Assembly: GCA_042408925.1 (NCBI GenBank)
Contig: JBHOQO010000026.1
Coordinates: 1 to 24,308 of the forward strand
Direction: 5' to 3'
Origin: BPIH01 sp042408925
GTDB lineage: Bacteria > Chloroflexota > Limnocylindria > Limnocylindrales > CSP1-4
Length of the DNA: 24,308 nucleotides
Part shown: in pieces, positions 24,298-24,308 of the stretch
How the letters are laid out: the number at the start of each line of letters is the position of its first letter
How positions within the stretch are numbered: position 1 is the first letter of the stretch
Program-made: the position numbers and the translations under genes
The notes under the pieces: generated by a model
What the model was told of the DNA's origin: nothing
The model's database searches: none
Seen by the model: only the letters and a program-made list of their open reading frames with translations

Positions 24298-24308
24298 CGG
24301 ACCCCCGG

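Noticed and set aside
1..24308. tRNA, rRNA, CRISPR, riboswitch or insertion sequence
   Set aside because: Read through for cloverleafs, spaced repeats, transposase motifs and terminal inverted repeats; none found. A covariance-model search would be needed to exclude small RNAs.
24059..24308. Minus-strand promoter or gene at the right end
   Set aside because: Nothing beyond shadow frames; the tail is explained by repeats and the G-rich hairpin.

Overview
The window is very GC-rich bacterial chromosome with 19 recognisable protein genes, all on the + strand. Its strong taste for codons ending in C (CTC for Leu, GTC for Val, GCC for Ala) and CGG for Arg, and its gene content (a FemX-type transferase next to murE, a full-length Rel, a receiver-TadZ fusion, competence genes), suggest an uncultured Chloroflexota lineage such as Limnocylindria. 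An actinobacterial or related high-GC phylum is not excluded. No rRNA, tRNA, CRISPR array, transposase, phage gene or replication origin was seen.

Layout. 1-1088: end of a membrane-anchored alpha/beta hydrolase. 1143-2309: receiver-TadZ/CpaE ATPase. 2406-5340: comM-dprA pair for natural transformation. 5472-7151: envelope protein with Ig-like repeats and a C-terminal CAP/SCP domain. 7291-7638: small conserved hypothetical gene. 7639-8660: an accessory-looking island with a possible gene remnant and a VapBC-type toxin-antitoxin pair. 8722-15953: a tightly coupled run topA-xerC-femX-murE plus a DUF2993/LmeA-like protein. 16079-18400: rel. 18479-19189: lipoprotein of unknown function. 19323-21316: hisS and an O-methyltransferase. 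21362-24210: aspS and an EamA-family transporter.

How the genes fit together. TadZ (pilus assembly), ComM (branch migration) and DprA (RecA loading) fit DNA uptake by a pilus. TopA and XerC serve chromosome topology and dimer resolution, FemX and MurE serve peptidoglycan, and Rel, HisS and AspS link translation to the stringent response. HisS and AspS are often neighbours. AspS has the His residue typical of non-discriminating enzymes.

The most striking pattern is regulatory. Six genes that begin transcription units (comM, vapB, topA, rel, hisS, aspS) have a TANNNT box ending 6-8 nt before the start codon and no Shine-Dalgarno sequence. Most genes inside units instead have a GGAG/GAGG-type sequence. 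This looks like leaderless transcription of unit-leading genes. I found no clear undescribed multi-gene system. The best leads are the leaderless layout, the femX-murE wall cluster with its altered MurE motif, the toxin-antitoxin island, and duplicated gene ends downstream of two stop codons.
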